DNA of 64,000 nucleotides from Dialister sp. UBA734 (GCA_002297935.1 DBLC01000097.1:1-64000), one strand, 5' to 3'; positions 20,259 through 28,584 are shown, counted from the stretch's first letter. Notes: a model not told the origin generated them from the sequence alone. Translations and numbers: made by a program.

Positions 20259-21310
20259 GCCAATCGTTACAATCTCTTTCTTGGGAAGGGGATCACCTTA
20301 AATTATTGGACCAGACCAAACTGCCCACAGAACTGACCTATCTATCCTGCCAAGATTACAAAAGTGTAGCCGAAGCCATTCGCGTCCTGGCAGTCCGGGG
20401 GGCCCCGGCCATTGGGGTAGCGGCTGCCTATGCGGTGGTCCTGGCCTATAGGGAATGCCAAAAGACAGCTGCCAGCTTGGAAGCACTGGATATTTCCTTC
20501 CAAGAAGCCTGTGATTTCATTTGCCATGCCCGGCCTACCGCAGTGAATCTGTCTTGGGCAGTGCACCAGATGGAAGACGTTTACAAAACGACTCCTTCTG
20601 GGGAAGTGGAAAAGGCTCTTTTGAAGAGAGCCCAAGAAATTGAAGCCGAAGATGTTCACACATGCCGGTCCATTGGAAAAAATGGAGCCGACCTGTTTGA
20701 GGGAAAGAAACATCTTCACATCCTGACCCATTGCAATACCGGTGCCTTAGCTACGGCCGGTATCGGTACCGCTTTCGGTGTCATTGCGACACTCCACGAA
20801 AGAGGGCAAATCGACTGCGTCTATGCCGATGAAACCAGACCGCTACTGCAAGGCAGCCGTTTGACGGCGACGGAACTGATGGCAGGTCATATTCCTTGCT
20901 GTCTCATTGCAGACGATATGGCCGCTTCAGTGATGAAGTTGAAACATATCGATGCCATCATTGTGGGAGCTGACCGCATTGCAGCCAATGGGGATACAGC
21001 CAATAAAATTGGCACCTATGGACTGGCAGTGATGGCGCAGTACCATCACATTCCGTTCTATATCGCAGCACCGTTCTCGACGTTTGACTTTTCGATTCAG
21101 ACCGGAGAAGAGATTGTCATTGAAGAAAGAAATCCAGAAGAAATCCGGAAAATCAATGGCATCTATTCCGCTCCCGTCGATGTACCTGTCTATAATCCTG
21201 CCTTTGATGTGACCCCAGCCACTTTGATTTCCGGCATCATCACAGAAAAAGGCGTACTGAAACCGCCGTTTACGCAGTCCATCGCTGCGTATCAAGCGAT
21301 GTTGAAATAA
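20255..21310 (+). CDS. mtnA: S-methyl-5-thioribose-1-phosphate isomerase
   Basis: MtnA isomerises the product of MtnP to methylthioribulose-1-phosphate. The 351-residue protein is eIF2B-like, with RGAPAIGVAAAYA at about residues 49-61, THCNTGALATAGIGTA (catalytic Cys near 156), DETRPLLQGSRLTA and VGADRIAANGD (catalytic Asp near 236). It overlaps mtnP by four bases. No later Met-salvage genes (mtnB, mtnC, mtnD) follow, so the product may leave by another route. Confidence 0.93.
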   Translation: MSQSLQSLSWEGDHLKLLDQTKLPTELTYLSCQDYKSVAEAIRVLAVRGAPAIGVAAAYAVVLAYRECQKTAASLEALDISFQEACDFICHARPTAVNLSWAVHQMEDVYKTTPSGEVEKALLKRAQEIEAEDVHTCRSIGKNGADLFEGKKHLHILTHCNTGALATAGIGTAFGVIATLHERGQIDCVYADETRPLLQGSRLTATELMAGHIPCCLIADDMAASVMKLKHIDAIIVGADRIAANGDTANKIGTYGLAVMAQYHHIPFYIAAPFSTFDFSIQTGEEIVIEERNPEEIRKINGIYSAPVDVPVYNPAFDVTPATLISGIITEKGVLKPPFTQSIAAYQAMLK

Positions 21311-21472
21311 GGGAATACAGGTTTCTCAGGCTGCTCAGGTTTCTAAGGTTACTCAGGTTACTCAAGTTTCTTAGGTTCCCCGAATGAGATGATAACGCTA
21401 GCGTTTATTGGCACATTCGAGGAACCTGAGCAACCTTAGCAACTTGAGTAACCTGAGTAACCTGTGTCCTCT
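21310..21472. repeat. Inverted array of 9-base units (CTCAGGTTA type), best-preserved copy
   Basis: The left arm repeats units such as GGTTTCTCAGG, CTGCTCAGG and TTACTCAGG. The core holds CGAATGAG, ACGCTAGCGT and CACATTCGAGG. The right arm mirrors it with CAACCTTAG, CAACTTGAG and TAACCTGAG. It separates mtnA from ahcY and is followed at 21520-21560 by ACGCACTTCGC-type text. Confidence 0.85.
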
Positions 21473-21590
21473 AGCCAAGTCATACTTACTGGCTCAAATC
21501 CTTAACTTAACAGCATTGCCTTCCACCATTACGCACCACGCACTTCGCATTACGCATTATTTACACAACACCGAAAGGAGAATATTTTCT

Positions 21591-22835
21591 ATGAGTGAAT
21601 CTATGATTCGTGATATTTCCCTGGCTGATGAAGGCATTCAGCGCATCCAGTGGGTTGAAAAATTTATGCCTGCCCTGAATGCCCTTCGGGAAGATTTCAT
21701 CAAAGACCAGACATTCAAAGGCAAGACTATCGTGATGTCCATTCATTTGGAAGCGAAAACCGCATACCTGGCCCTGACGCTCCAGGCAGCCGGTGCCCAT
21801 GTGATTGCCACTGGCAGCAATCCGCTTTCCACACAGGATCCGATTGCCGCTGGTTTGGTGAAGAAAGGCGTCACCGTCTATGCATGGCACGGCTGCACCG
21901 AAGAAGAATATTTCATGTTCCTCAATAAAGCCTTGGACCATATGCCAGATATCATTATCGATGATGGGGGCGACCTGGTTCACCTGCTTCATACCACCAG
22001 AAAAGATGCCCAGAAAAACCTCATTGGCGGTTCCGAAGAAACAACCACTGGTGTATATCGCTTGAAGATTCTGGAAAAAGAAAATAAACTGGAATTCCCG
22101 ATGATTGCGGTCAATGATTCCTATTGCAAATACCTTTTTGATAACCGCTATGGTACCGGCCAGTCAGCTTGGGATGGCATCATTCGCAGCACCAACTTGA
22201 CTGTCACTGGCAAGACTGCGGTCATTGCCGGCTATGGCTGGTGCGGTAAAGGCTGCGCTATGCGTGCCAAAGGTTTGGGCGCCCATGTGATTGTGACAGA
22301 AGTGGACCCCATCAAAGCCATTGAAGCCGTTATGGATGGATTTGAAGTGATGCCTATGGCAGAAGCCGCTAAGGTAGGGGATATTTTCCTCACCGTTACC
22401 GGAGATATCGATATCATCACAGAAAAACATTTCCTGGCAATGAAAGATGGGGCCATTTGTGCCAATGCGGGACACTTTGATTGCGAAGTCAGCCGCAAGG
22501 ATCTGGAACGAATTTGCACATCCCATTACGAAGCTAGAAAGAACATCGAAGGCTACGTGCTGCCTAATGGTAAGACCGTATTCCTCATGGCAGAAGGCCG
22601 CTTGGTCAACTTGGCTGCTGGGGACGGACATCCGGCAGAAATTATGGACCTTTCTTTTGCTATGCAGAGCTTGGCTGCCCGCTACCTGCTGCAGCACGGC
22701 AGCGATATGAAGCCGGCAGTGTATACACTGCCTCATGAATTGGACACCAAAGTGGCATCGATCAAATTGGCCTCTATGGGTTACACCATCGATACTTTGA
22801 CAGACGCACAGAAGAAATATTTGGGATTAGACTAA
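21591..22835 (+). CDS. ahcY: Adenosylhomocysteinase
   Basis: This NAD-dependent enzyme hydrolyses S-adenosylhomocysteine to adenosine and homocysteine. The 414-residue product lacks the long insert of many proteobacterial forms. NAD-binding GYGWCGKGCAMRAKGLGA (about residues 214-231) and NAGHFDCEV are clear. The ATG at 21591 follows GAAAGGAGA; an open frame extends 61 codons upstream through the repeats but has no ribosome site. Confidence 0.94.
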   Translation: MSESMIRDISLADEGIQRIQWVEKFMPALNALREDFIKDQTFKGKTIVMSIHLEAKTAYLALTLQAAGAHVIATGSNPLSTQDPIAAGLVKKGVTVYAWHGCTEEEYFMFLNKALDHMPDIIIDDGGDLVHLLHTTRKDAQKNLIGGSEETTTGVYRLKILEKENKLEFPMIAVNDSYCKYLFDNRYGTGQSAWDGIIRSTNLTVTGKTAVIAGYGWCGKGCAMRAKGLGAHVIVTEVDPIKAIEAVMDGFEVMPMAEAAKVGDIFLTVTGDIDIITEKHFLAMKDGAICANAGHFDCEVSRKDLERICTSHYEARKNIEGYVLPNGKTVFLMAEGRLVNLAAGDGHPAEIMDLSFAMQSLAARYLLQHGSDMKPAVYTLPHELDTKVASIKLASMGYTIDTLTDAQKKYLGLD

Positions 22836-22848
22836 AAATAAACATCAG

Positions 22849-22887
22849 AAAGGGAGGAGATAGGAAAATGTTTCTATGTCCTCCTTT
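22849..22887 (+). terminator. Stem-loop between ahcY and mtaD
   Basis: AAAGGGAGGA with ATAGGAAA pairs imperfectly with TTTCTAT and TCCTCCTTT. There is no T run after it, so it may only attenuate read-through into mtaD. Confidence 0.45.
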
Positions 22888-22911
22888 CCATTATAGTAAA
22901 AGAGGAATCTT

Positions 22912-24222
22912 ATGAAAACACTGATAAAAAATGTCGCCCTGTATCAGCAGGGAGCTGTTACAGAAAATCAGAACATCCTGATTGAAGATACCAAAATCAT
23001 CGATTTTCCAAAAGACACAGAGCAGCTGGCCTGTGATGAAATCATCGATGGGAAAGGCATGCTGGCTCTTCCAGGATTGGTAAATACCCATACCCATGTG
23101 GCTATGACCCTTTTCAGAAGCTATGCAGATGATATGGAACTCATGGACTGGCTGCAGAACAAAATCTGGCCCGCCGAAGACCACCTGGATGATGATATCG
23201 TGTACTGGGGCAGTATGCTGGCCTTTGCGGAAATGATTCGTGGCGGCACCACCGCTTTCTGCGATATGTACATGTTCATGGATTCCTGCGCCCAGGCTGC
23301 TGATAAAGCAGGCATTCGCGGCAACCTGGCCCGCGGCTTGGCTGGTATCAGCCCCAATGCACAAACTGGCCTCAAAGAAAATATTGCACTCTTCCAGAAA
23401 TGGAATGGAGCAGGGGACGGGCGCTTCAAAGTCATGTTGGGACCTCACGCTCCCTATACCTGCCCACCAGACTATATCAAACAAGTACGGGATGTGGGAG
23501 AAAAATACGGGATTCCGATTCACATCCATCTTTCCGAAACCAAAGGGGAAGTGGAAAACTGCCTGAAAGAATATGGAAAAACCCCAATTGCCCTGATGAA
23601 TGACCTGGGTCTCTTCGACCTGCCGACCTTGGCCGCTCACTGCGTTCATGTGACCGACGAAGACATTGCCATTATGAAAGAAAAGCACGTCTGCGTGGCC
23701 CATAACCCGGGCTCTAACCTGAAACTGGCTTCCGGCATTGCACCGGTTACGAAAATGAGAAAAGCCGGAGTCACCGTAGGCTTAGGAACCGATGGGGCTT
23801 CCAGCAATAATAAACTGGATATGTTCGCCGAAATGCGCCTGGCTGCGCTGATTCATAAAGCCAATACCTATGATCCTTTTGCCATCACCGCCAATGAAGC
23901 CTTGGAAATGGGGACCGTAGAAGGCGCCAAATGCCTAGGTTATGATAACTTAGGAAAACTGGAAAAAGACTGCCTGGCAGATATCATCCTGGTGGACCGC
24001 TCCGGCTTCCACTGGCATCCGAAGTTTGACAGCATTTCCCTGGCTGTATACGCAGGGAACTCCATGGATGTAGATACAGTCCTGATCAATGGCAAAGTGG
24101 TGATGCGCCATAAAGAACTGACTACCATTGATACAGAAAAACTCTACGCCGAAGTGAGCCGCGTAACAGATAAATTGTATGCCTTCACCAAAGAACCGAC
24201 CCAGGGACAAGGCGGTATGTAA
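22912..24222 (+). CDS. mtaD: 5-methylthioadenosine / S-adenosylhomocysteine deaminase
   Basis: This amidohydrolase deaminates methylthioadenosine, S-adenosylhomocysteine or adenosine at the 6-amino position. The 436-residue product has LVNTHTHVAMTLFR (metal histidines), HIHLSETKGEVE, LAAHCVHV and GLGTDGASSNN (metal Asp). The ATG at 22912 follows GAGGAAT. Having this gene beside both mtnP and ahcY gives the cell two parallel ways to remove the same nucleosides. Confidence 0.92.
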   Translation: MKTLIKNVALYQQGAVTENQNILIEDTKIIDFPKDTEQLACDEIIDGKGMLALPGLVNTHTHVAMTLFRSYADDMELMDWLQNKIWPAEDHLDDDIVYWGSMLAFAEMIRGGTTAFCDMYMFMDSCAQAADKAGIRGNLARGLAGISPNAQTGLKENIALFQKWNGAGDGRFKVMLGPHAPYTCPPDYIKQVRDVGEKYGIPIHIHLSETKGEVENCLKEYGKTPIALMNDLGLFDLPTLAAHCVHVTDEDIAIMKEKHVCVAHNPGSNLKLASGIAPVTKMRKAGVTVGLGTDGASSNNKLDMFAEMRLAALIHKANTYDPFAITANEALEMGTVEGAKCLGYDNLGKLEKDCLADIILVDRSGFHWHPKFDSISLAVYAGNSMDVDTVLINGKVVMRHKELTTIDTEKLYAEVSRVTDKLYAFTKEPTQGQGGM

Positions 24223-24246
24223 TCGCTAAGCATTACATCGCTTTTG

Positions 24247-24430
24247 CGAGAAAAATGCGTAGTGAGTAGTGCGAAGTGGTGGAAATTGTACCGTTAGGTT
24301 TTGAATAACATTAGTATTCAATCTGCTGGTGCAGCCCCCTCTGCCTTCGGCATCTCCCCCAATGGGGGCGATAAAAAAGGTGTAAACTTATTTACGCACA
24401 AAATTTAGAAGCGCCCCAATACCCCTCTTA
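24247..24430. repeat. Inverted GGGGCGC element split by an insertion of about 110 bases
   Basis: AATGCGTAGTGAGTAGTGCG begins the inverted copy of the element at 18356. After GGTGGAA it is interrupted by unrelated text (about 24285-24396) containing the hairpin-like CCCCCTCTGCC...GGCATC and CCCCCAATGGGGG. The element resumes with GCACAAAATTTAGAAGCGCC. The insertion has replaced one arm of the hairpin. Confidence 0.7.
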
Positions 24431-24448
24431 TTTTATTTTACAATGTGC

Positions 24449-24498
24449 AGAACATTCTTTCTTTTGAGCGAATTGGATTTCAAAAGAAAGAATGTTCT
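24449..24498 (+). terminator. Strong terminator, 19-base-pair stem
   Basis: AGAACATTCTTTCTTTTGA pairs exactly with TCAAAAGAAAGAATGTTCT across a 12-base loop and is followed by TTTTTG. It ends the mtaD transcript on the + strand. Confidence 0.85.
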
Positions 24499-24580
24499 TT
24501 TTGTATATTTCGATAAGTATTCTCTAAAAAATGATATAATGATGTTATATAAATCGAGTTGTAATAATAGGAGACTGCAT

Positions 24581-24883
24581 ATGTTAGAGAAGTGGGCAAA
24601 GAAAAAATGTCTAAACGGAGTCATGGGAATCATGGGCATCAAAGAAGGCCAATGGGTCGAAATAGATGGAAAAGAGTTTATGGTATCCAATGGGGAACTT
24701 TATGAACGAAAACCGGTAACAGATATCGTGCCTGCTGGTATCATGATTAATGATGCTGATGCCAATAGTCCATTAAGACATGCATTTTATCCCCAACATG
24801 GTGCGGTTTATTATTACTGGACATTGCAAACTAAAACTAAGGAATGGGAATTGCAATGTGCTATATATCATGAGACAGAATGA
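24581..24883 (+). CDS. Hypothetical 100-residue protein
   Basis: I do not recognise this protein. It is soluble, begins MLEKWAKKKCLNGVMG, has a short beta-rich middle (EGQWVEIDGKEFMVSNGEL) and ends with aromatic text. ATG 24581 follows ATAGGAG and a TATAAT lies at 24535-24540. It sits just outside the likely prophage edge, so it could be host or phage cargo. Confidence 0.65.
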   Translation: MLEKWAKKKCLNGVMGIMGIKEGQWVEIDGKEFMVSNGELYERKPVTDIVPAGIMINDADANSPLRHAFYPQHGAVYYYWTLQTKTKEWELQCAIYHETE

Positions 24884-25024
24884 GACAAGCAAAATGCTTG
24901 CATGCATAACTGTTTTGCTAAAGCTATAGATGCGGTAGCGTATATGCGAGAAATAAAGAAATTGTTTGAATGAAAATCAAAAACTCCCAATCGGCAAAAG
25001 TCTTGCTAAGCTCAATCTTTCTAG

Positions 25025-25055
25025 ATCATGCTAGACAGCATGATAAAATCATGCT
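25025..25055. repeat. Three alternating 8-mers ATCATGCT / AGCATGAT / ATCATGCT
   Basis: The 8-mer occurs forward, inverted, then forward, with 3-4 base spacers. It lies in the gene-free stretch 24884-25384 between host genes and the phage lysis genes. It could be an attachment core or a protein-binding site; the second prophage end is not in the window to confirm this. Confidence 0.5.
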
Positions 25056-25073
25056 AAAATGACTACAAATATA

Positions 25074-25110
25074 AATAAGTTCCGATAACATTAAATTATC
25101 GGAACTTATT
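25074..25110. terminator. Perfect 15-base-pair hairpin, probable bidirectional terminator
   Basis: AATAAGTTCCGATAA pairs exactly with TTATCGGAACTTATT around a 7-base loop. It lies between the host side and the phage late operon, with AT-rich text on both sides. Confidence 0.7.
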
Positions 25111-25235
25111 GTTATACAGCTATTTAAGACTATTTGAATAGCTGATTTTATTAGGTTTTGTCGAATTTTATTCAGTATGTTTGCATTTTAGCCTATTTAA
25201 ATCTATTTGGTAATATTTGCCAATTTTCACTCTCT

Positions 25236-25354
25236 ACGGTGGCAAGAATGGTGGCAAGTTTTTACCAAAAATAAAATTGACCGATTACCCATAACCACGG
25301 ATTTTTCTGCTATAAAGAAAGCGCTCTAATTTATTCTGCACGGTGGCAAGAATG
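25236..25354. repeat. Repeated ACGGTGGCAAGAATG motifs, possible integrase arm sites
   Basis: The 15-mer occurs at 25236-25250 and 25340-25354, and GGTGGCAAG occurs a third time at 25250-25258. Short repeats of this type next to a phage end resemble arm-type integrase binding sites. That reading is inference: no integrase gene is in the window. Confidence 0.5.
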
Positions 25355-25372
25355 AATTAGAACGCTTTCTTT
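25314..25372. terminator. Large hairpin ending the phage late operon
   Basis: AAAGAAAGCG and TCTAATT pair with AATTAGA and CGCTTTCTTT. The loop contains one of the GGTGGCAAG repeats. It follows the last - strand gene by about 12 bases and has T-rich text on the + side as well. Confidence 0.75.
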
Positions 25373-25384
25373 TTGCGCTTATGT

Positions 25385-25795
25385 TTAACTTTTTATATGT
25401 GCGCATAATAAGATAGCAAATGCGCCAATCCATAAATTCCGTTGTCTAGTCTTGACTTGGATTTTGTGCTGGGCCTCTTTTTCTAACTTCGCTAAGGATT
25501 GATTGGCTTGCTGTAATGATTTCTGCGTCTGATCGTTCAATGTCCTCGATTCGGCCAGCTGTTTGTTTGCTATCGCTAACTGCTGATCTGCCATTGTCAA
25601 CTGCTTCTGTTGCTCTGTCAAGAGTTTCTGCTTCTCTTCGTTGTGATTCCGCAGCGTCTGTAAGTTCTGTTCTAACGTTGTCAGCTGACTTTCCGATATC
25701 TGATACATCGGTTCTGCCTGAATAGTAGAACCAGCAGCCAACCAAAGCAAGCATACAAGCAATAGCGATAATAATCTTTTTGTAGTTTTGCACAT
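25385..25795 (-). CDS. Spanin-like lysis protein A (signal peptide, coiled coil, C-terminal membrane segment)
   Basis: The 136-residue product starts with a signal sequence (KRLLSLLLVCLLWLAAG) ending in a QA-type signal peptidase site near residue 27. A long glutamine-rich coiled coil covers about residues 35-112, and the C-terminus has a hydrophobic segment NLWIGAFAILLCAHI. The ATG at 25795 has AGGAGG five bases upstream. It lies directly after the endolysin. Position and layout suggest a spanin, the class of phage proteins that disrupts the outer membrane. A second frame, starting two bases later, is fully contained in it. No similarity to a named family is claimed. Confidence 0.6.
   Translation of the reverse strand: MCKTTKRLLSLLLVCLLWLAAGSTIQAEPMYQISESQLTTLEQNLQTLRNHNEEKQKLLTEQQKQLTMADQQLAIANKQLAESRTLNDQTQKSLQQANQSLAKLEKEAQHKIQVKTRQRNLWIGAFAILLCAHIKS
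25446..25793 (-). CDS. Spanin-like lysis protein B in an overlapping frame (lipobox)
   Basis: A GTG two bases after the ATG of protein A opens another frame of 115 residues that uses the same AGGAGG. It encodes VQNYKK, a hydrophobic stretch and the lipoprotein-type motif LALVGC near residue 18. A charged helical region and the end RGPAQNPSQD follow. It may be an outer-membrane lipoprotein partner of A, or an Rz-like inner-membrane protein if the cysteine is not processed. Nested Rz/Rz1 genes are known in phage lambda, but a start at adjacent ATGTG is unusual. The frame is long enough that chance is unlikely but not excluded. Confidence 0.55.
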   Translation of the reverse strand: MQNYKKIIIAIACMLALVGCWFYYSGRTDVSDIGKSADNVRTELTDAAESQRREAETLDRATEAVDNGRSAVSDSKQTAGRIEDIERSDAEIITASQSILSEVRKRGPAQNPSQD

Positions 25796-26332
25796 CTAGT
25801 CCTCCTGATTCTGATAGTAGATTGCTTTCCCGCGAATGATATCTCCACCGCTCCCCCATTCATCACCTGGTTGCAGGAAAAGCAAGTCCCATCTGCAATC
25901 TGGATCGCCAGAATCCAAATCGTACCCATCGATAGCAGCGATTTCTGCATGAGTCATGACGTTCTCTTTTGTAATTCCTATGCCCATTTCATCGCAAATA
26001 GCAGCAACCACCATGGCTAGCACTTCAATCTGTTCATCTGTCGGCGGGAAATCTCCCATGTCATCCGGCTTTGCATTATAACAGCAGTCTAGCGCGATAG
26101 CGATGGAGCCGGAATTTCTGCGCCACGTTGCGGCCGGTCTGACGTCAAAGTCTCTTGCCTTTACAATAGTGCCATCTCCATGGATACAAAGATGATAATC
26201 GCTAAAGTCCTGACTGTATCTGCCTGCGGTCCAGTGTAAATAAATTCTTGACTTGCTTCCTACGGCTTCGGCTTGGGAGATGATATCATCTTTCACTAGT
26301 CCGATTTCTTCTTGGATGTCTTCAAGCGTCAT
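25796..26332 (-). CDS. Endolysin, N-acetylmuramoyl-L-alanine amidase
   Basis: The 178-residue protein is an amidase_2 (PGRP-like) zinc enzyme that cuts the bond between N-acetylmuramic acid and the peptide stem. Zinc-site candidates are H33 in YLHWTAG, H128 in VMTHAEI and C146 in DPDCRWDL. There is no signal peptide, so export depends on the holin gene just upstream. The start is coupled to the holin end, and its end abuts the ATG/GTG pair of the spanin-like genes. Confidence 0.88.
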   Translation of the reverse strand: MTLEDIQEEIGLVKDDIISQAEAVGSKSRIYLHWTAGRYSQDFSDYHLCIHGDGTIVKARDFDVRPAATWRRNSGSIAIALDCCYNAKPDDMGDFPPTDEQIEVLAMVVAAICDEMGIGITKENVMTHAEIAAIDGYDLDSGDPDCRWDLLFLQPGDEWGSGGDIIRGKAIYYQNQED

Positions 26333-26334
26333 TT

Positions 26335-26826
26335 TTATCCTCTCCTTTTGATTTTATCAATCAATGCATCCAACGCGGTAACCCCTGCGTCATTTAGATT
26401 CTCTAGTACAGATTTGAGCTCTACGGCCGCCAGGTATCCGATACAGATTTGCAACCATGGCGCTGGTGCATGAAGATCTTTGAAAACCATATCGGCAATT
26501 CCGCTTGTAATTGCGACAAAAAGATAAATGATGATCTTCTCTACAAAGCGCATTTTCATGACATCAGAACTAATGATTCCTTGTCTATGTGCTTCTGGGA
26601 TTGCCTGAATTTCTTCCCAGATGTTTCCGTGTGCGGTTAATGGCTTGGCCAAGGCTATCCACTTCGTAAACAAGTCAAGAAATACAAGGACCGTGAAAGC
26701 AGTAACGAGCTCTGCGTGCAGTTGAAAGGTGGCAGTTAAGCTGCCTACCAAAAGTTTATCCGTCCAATCACTTAGCAGTGTACCCCATGCTCGGCCGATA
26801 TTATTTCTAAGGGTGTTAAAATCCAT
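26335..26826 (-). CDS. Phage holin
   Basis: The 163-residue protein carries hydrophobic segments AFTVLVFLDLFTKWIAL (about 43-59), IIIYLFVAITSGIADM and LQICIGYLAAVEL, the layout of the Firmicute holin family Phage_holin_4_1 / Cph1. It would form the membrane lesion that releases the endolysin encoded next. The C-terminus is basic (DKIKRRG). Confidence 0.85.
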   Translation of the reverse strand: MDFNTLRNNIGRAWGTLLSDWTDKLLVGSLTATFQLHAELVTAFTVLVFLDLFTKWIALAKPLTAHGNIWEEIQAIPEAHRQGIISSDVMKMRFVEKIIIYLFVAITSGIADMVFKDLHAPAPWLQICIGYLAAVELKSVLENLNDAGVTALDALIDKIKRRG

Positions 26827-26828
26827 TG

Positions 26829-26981
26829 TTACACCTCCAATTCTTTTTTCAACTTTGTGATGCGCGCTATTTCCTCATGATAAGCAAGTTCAATATTGAG
26901 ATTTGTTGCAAGTTTCAAAATCAACTTGTTTTGACAATCGATGATTTCTGACTGTGTTTCTATGACTTCTTCGAGTGTCAT
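26829..26981 (-). CDS. Small coiled-coil protein, 50 residues
   Basis: ATG at 26981 follows GAGGTG and the stop lies just before the holin start. The product is amphipathic (EEVIETQSEIIDCQNKLILK) and ends KLKKELEV. It fits between the small DGR-side gene and the holin without gaps, which supports it as real. The function is unknown. Confidence 0.65.
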   Translation of the reverse strand: MTLEEVIETQSEIIDCQNKLILKLATNLNIELAYHEEIARITKLKKELEV

Positions 26982-26996
26982 TGCTACACCTCATTT

Positions 26997-27227
26997 CTAT
27001 CCTAAACTCTCGAGTTCCTTCTGAAGCTGGTTGATCTTATCTCTTGCCTTCTGCCGTTCGGCAAGCAGGGTGTCTGTATCATAAGGATCTTTTTCGCCTT
27101 TGAGTCTAGCTTCATAGGTCTTAAAAATCTTATAGTCCCCAATATTGGAGTTTTCTCCAGAAAGTTCCGTTTTGAGATTAATGATTTCCTGCTGTTTGAC
27201 CAGCTTCTGTTTTTCTTTTTCGTCCAT
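26997..27227 (-). CDS. Small charged coiled-coil protein, 76 residues
   Basis: The product begins MDEKEKQKLVKQQEIINLKTE and ends QLQKELESLG, with high helix propensity. It overlaps the end of the reverse transcriptase gene by 50 bases in another frame. Similar small proteins often follow fibre genes in phages. I cannot assign a function. Confidence 0.6.
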   Translation of the reverse strand: MDEKEKQKLVKQQEIINLKTELSGENSNIGDYKIFKTYEARLKGEKDPYDTDTLLAERQKARDKINQLQKELESLG

Positions 27228-28344
27228 TTTCTATTTGCCTCCTTGCGTATAAATCCATATTATCGAGCGTGTGAAAGGCACTATATCTTTTCTTATCGCC
27301 TCGCCAGGAACGGTATTGCTGCATGTAGTCTTGCTGACTAACTTTCCCATCACCGACTAACTGCCCCAATTTTCTAAGTTTCCTACGTTCACGTTTGACC
27401 ACATCTTTAGGTATTTTCTTGATGATCTTCCCTGTTGGTGTCAGTACGTACCGTGTCTTTAGCCACGTAAAACCATGAGATAATTTGACGATTTGTGTTT
27501 TCTTGGGGTTGATATGAATGCCTAGATTTTTAGCTATTGCCATGATGTCTTTCAATAGTTCTTTTAGGAACTGCTTGCTTGGATGAATGACAATTCGATC
27601 GTCCATATAAGCATCATAGCAATGGACAGCCTTCACGGTTTTCACATAGTTGTCGATCGTGGTCGGGTACAAAATACCTATGATTTGTGAGATAGGTGCT
27701 CCGATCCCTAGTGATTTTCTCATCATTCGTTTCTTTGTTAACAGTTCTTTCGGAATTTTGGCGTAATCAAGCGAATTAAACACTTTGTCTTCTATCTGAG
27801 GATCATTCGTGTAAGAAATATCAACCTCGTAGGTTTTCAAGATTAGTTTTGTGATTTCTGTCAATGATTCATCCTTAAAGATTCTCTCGATCTGATTGAT
27901 TGCCATGTCATGGCGAATGTTATCGAAATACTTGGAGAAATCTATGATGAGGGCATAACCTCTCCAGCCGTGCCGTCTATAGTGCCAATGTAGATGCTCG
28001 TCAAAGCGCCTTCTCGTAAATGATAGCCCGCGGCCTTTTAGGCCTGCCCCATTATCATGTATGATCCTTTTCTTGACTTCAGGAATTACTACGCCATCAC
28101 AAAGTGCATGTTGAAATGCAGCATCCTTTGGGACCATGGACTTCACCAATCTTTGATGCCCATTTTCGTTGATCTGAAATATAGAACCTTGTTTGGGAGC
28201 ATATTCCCCGGACGCCACTTCTTTCTTTAGTTTGGAAATCTCACTCAATCTATTTAGTAAGAAGCGTTGTGATTGGTATTTCCAGCCAGATGATTTTGCC
28301 AGTTTTTGGCTGGCTTTAATGTATTGTTTTGCTTTGATATTCAT
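27178..28344 (-). CDS. Reverse transcriptase of the diversity-generating retroelement
   Basis: The enzyme copies the template RNA and introduces changes at adenines, and the cDNA then replaces part of the fibre gene. The 388 residues show RT motifs: IIDFSKYFDNI at about 133-143, IGAPISQ at 214-220 (DGR enzymes have SQ here where most RTs have SP) and the catalytic YMDD at 246-249. There is no extra endonuclease or maturase domain. ATG 28344 has only a weak ribosome site, suggesting low expression. The template repeat lies about 135 bases upstream of the start. Confidence 0.95.
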   Translation of the reverse strand: MNIKAKQYIKASQKLAKSSGWKYQSQRFLLNRLSEISKLKKEVASGEYAPKQGSIFQINENGHQRLVKSMVPKDAAFQHALCDGVVIPEVKKRIIHDNGAGLKGRGLSFTRRRFDEHLHWHYRRHGWRGYALIIDFSKYFDNIRHDMAINQIERIFKDESLTEITKLILKTYEVDISYTNDPQIEDKVFNSLDYAKIPKELLTKKRMMRKSLGIGAPISQIIGILYPTTIDNYVKTVKAVHCYDAYMDDRIVIHPSKQFLKELLKDIMAIAKNLGIHINPKKTQIVKLSHGFTWLKTRYVLTPTGKIIKKIPKDVVKRERRKLRKLGQLVGDGKVSQQDYMQQYRSWRGDKKRYSAFHTLDNMDLYARRQIENGRKRKTEAGQTAGNH

Positions 28345-28479
28345 AATAGTACGCCGCGCTTATAGCCACGATATCCTTAGATAGCAACGTCACGGCCCTT
28401 ATTTACCTTTCGGATGGACGCATACTCATTCCCTGCTGTAGCACCTGACATATAGCCTTATTGGTGCCTTCTGAGAAGC

Positions 28480-28564
28480 GGGCGGACGCCGCCCACATTC
28501 GACGCGTTGTTCGTGTTGGCATTGCCGTCGTTGTTCGCATTGGCGAAGTTGTTGGCGTTCGCTA
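28480..28564 (-). repeat. DGR template repeat (TR)
   Basis: These 85 bases align without gaps to 29178-29262 in the fibre gene with 13 differences. Every difference is at an adenine of the coding (-) strand TR. Read in the fibre frame, the TR encodes 11 AAC/AAT asparagine codons, the typical DGR signature. The shared GC-rich 3' end (GGGCGGCGTCCGCCC) is the initiation-of-mutagenic-homing region. Beyond it the two copies diverge (CTTCTC here, TATTTC in VR), as expected for IMH* versus IMH. Confidence 0.96.
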
Positions 28565-28584
28565 GTAGCATGCGCCCAGTGCCC

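Noticed and set aside
24223..25384. tRNA gene as phage attachment site
   Set aside because: No cloverleaf or T-loop consensus is visible at the prophage edge.
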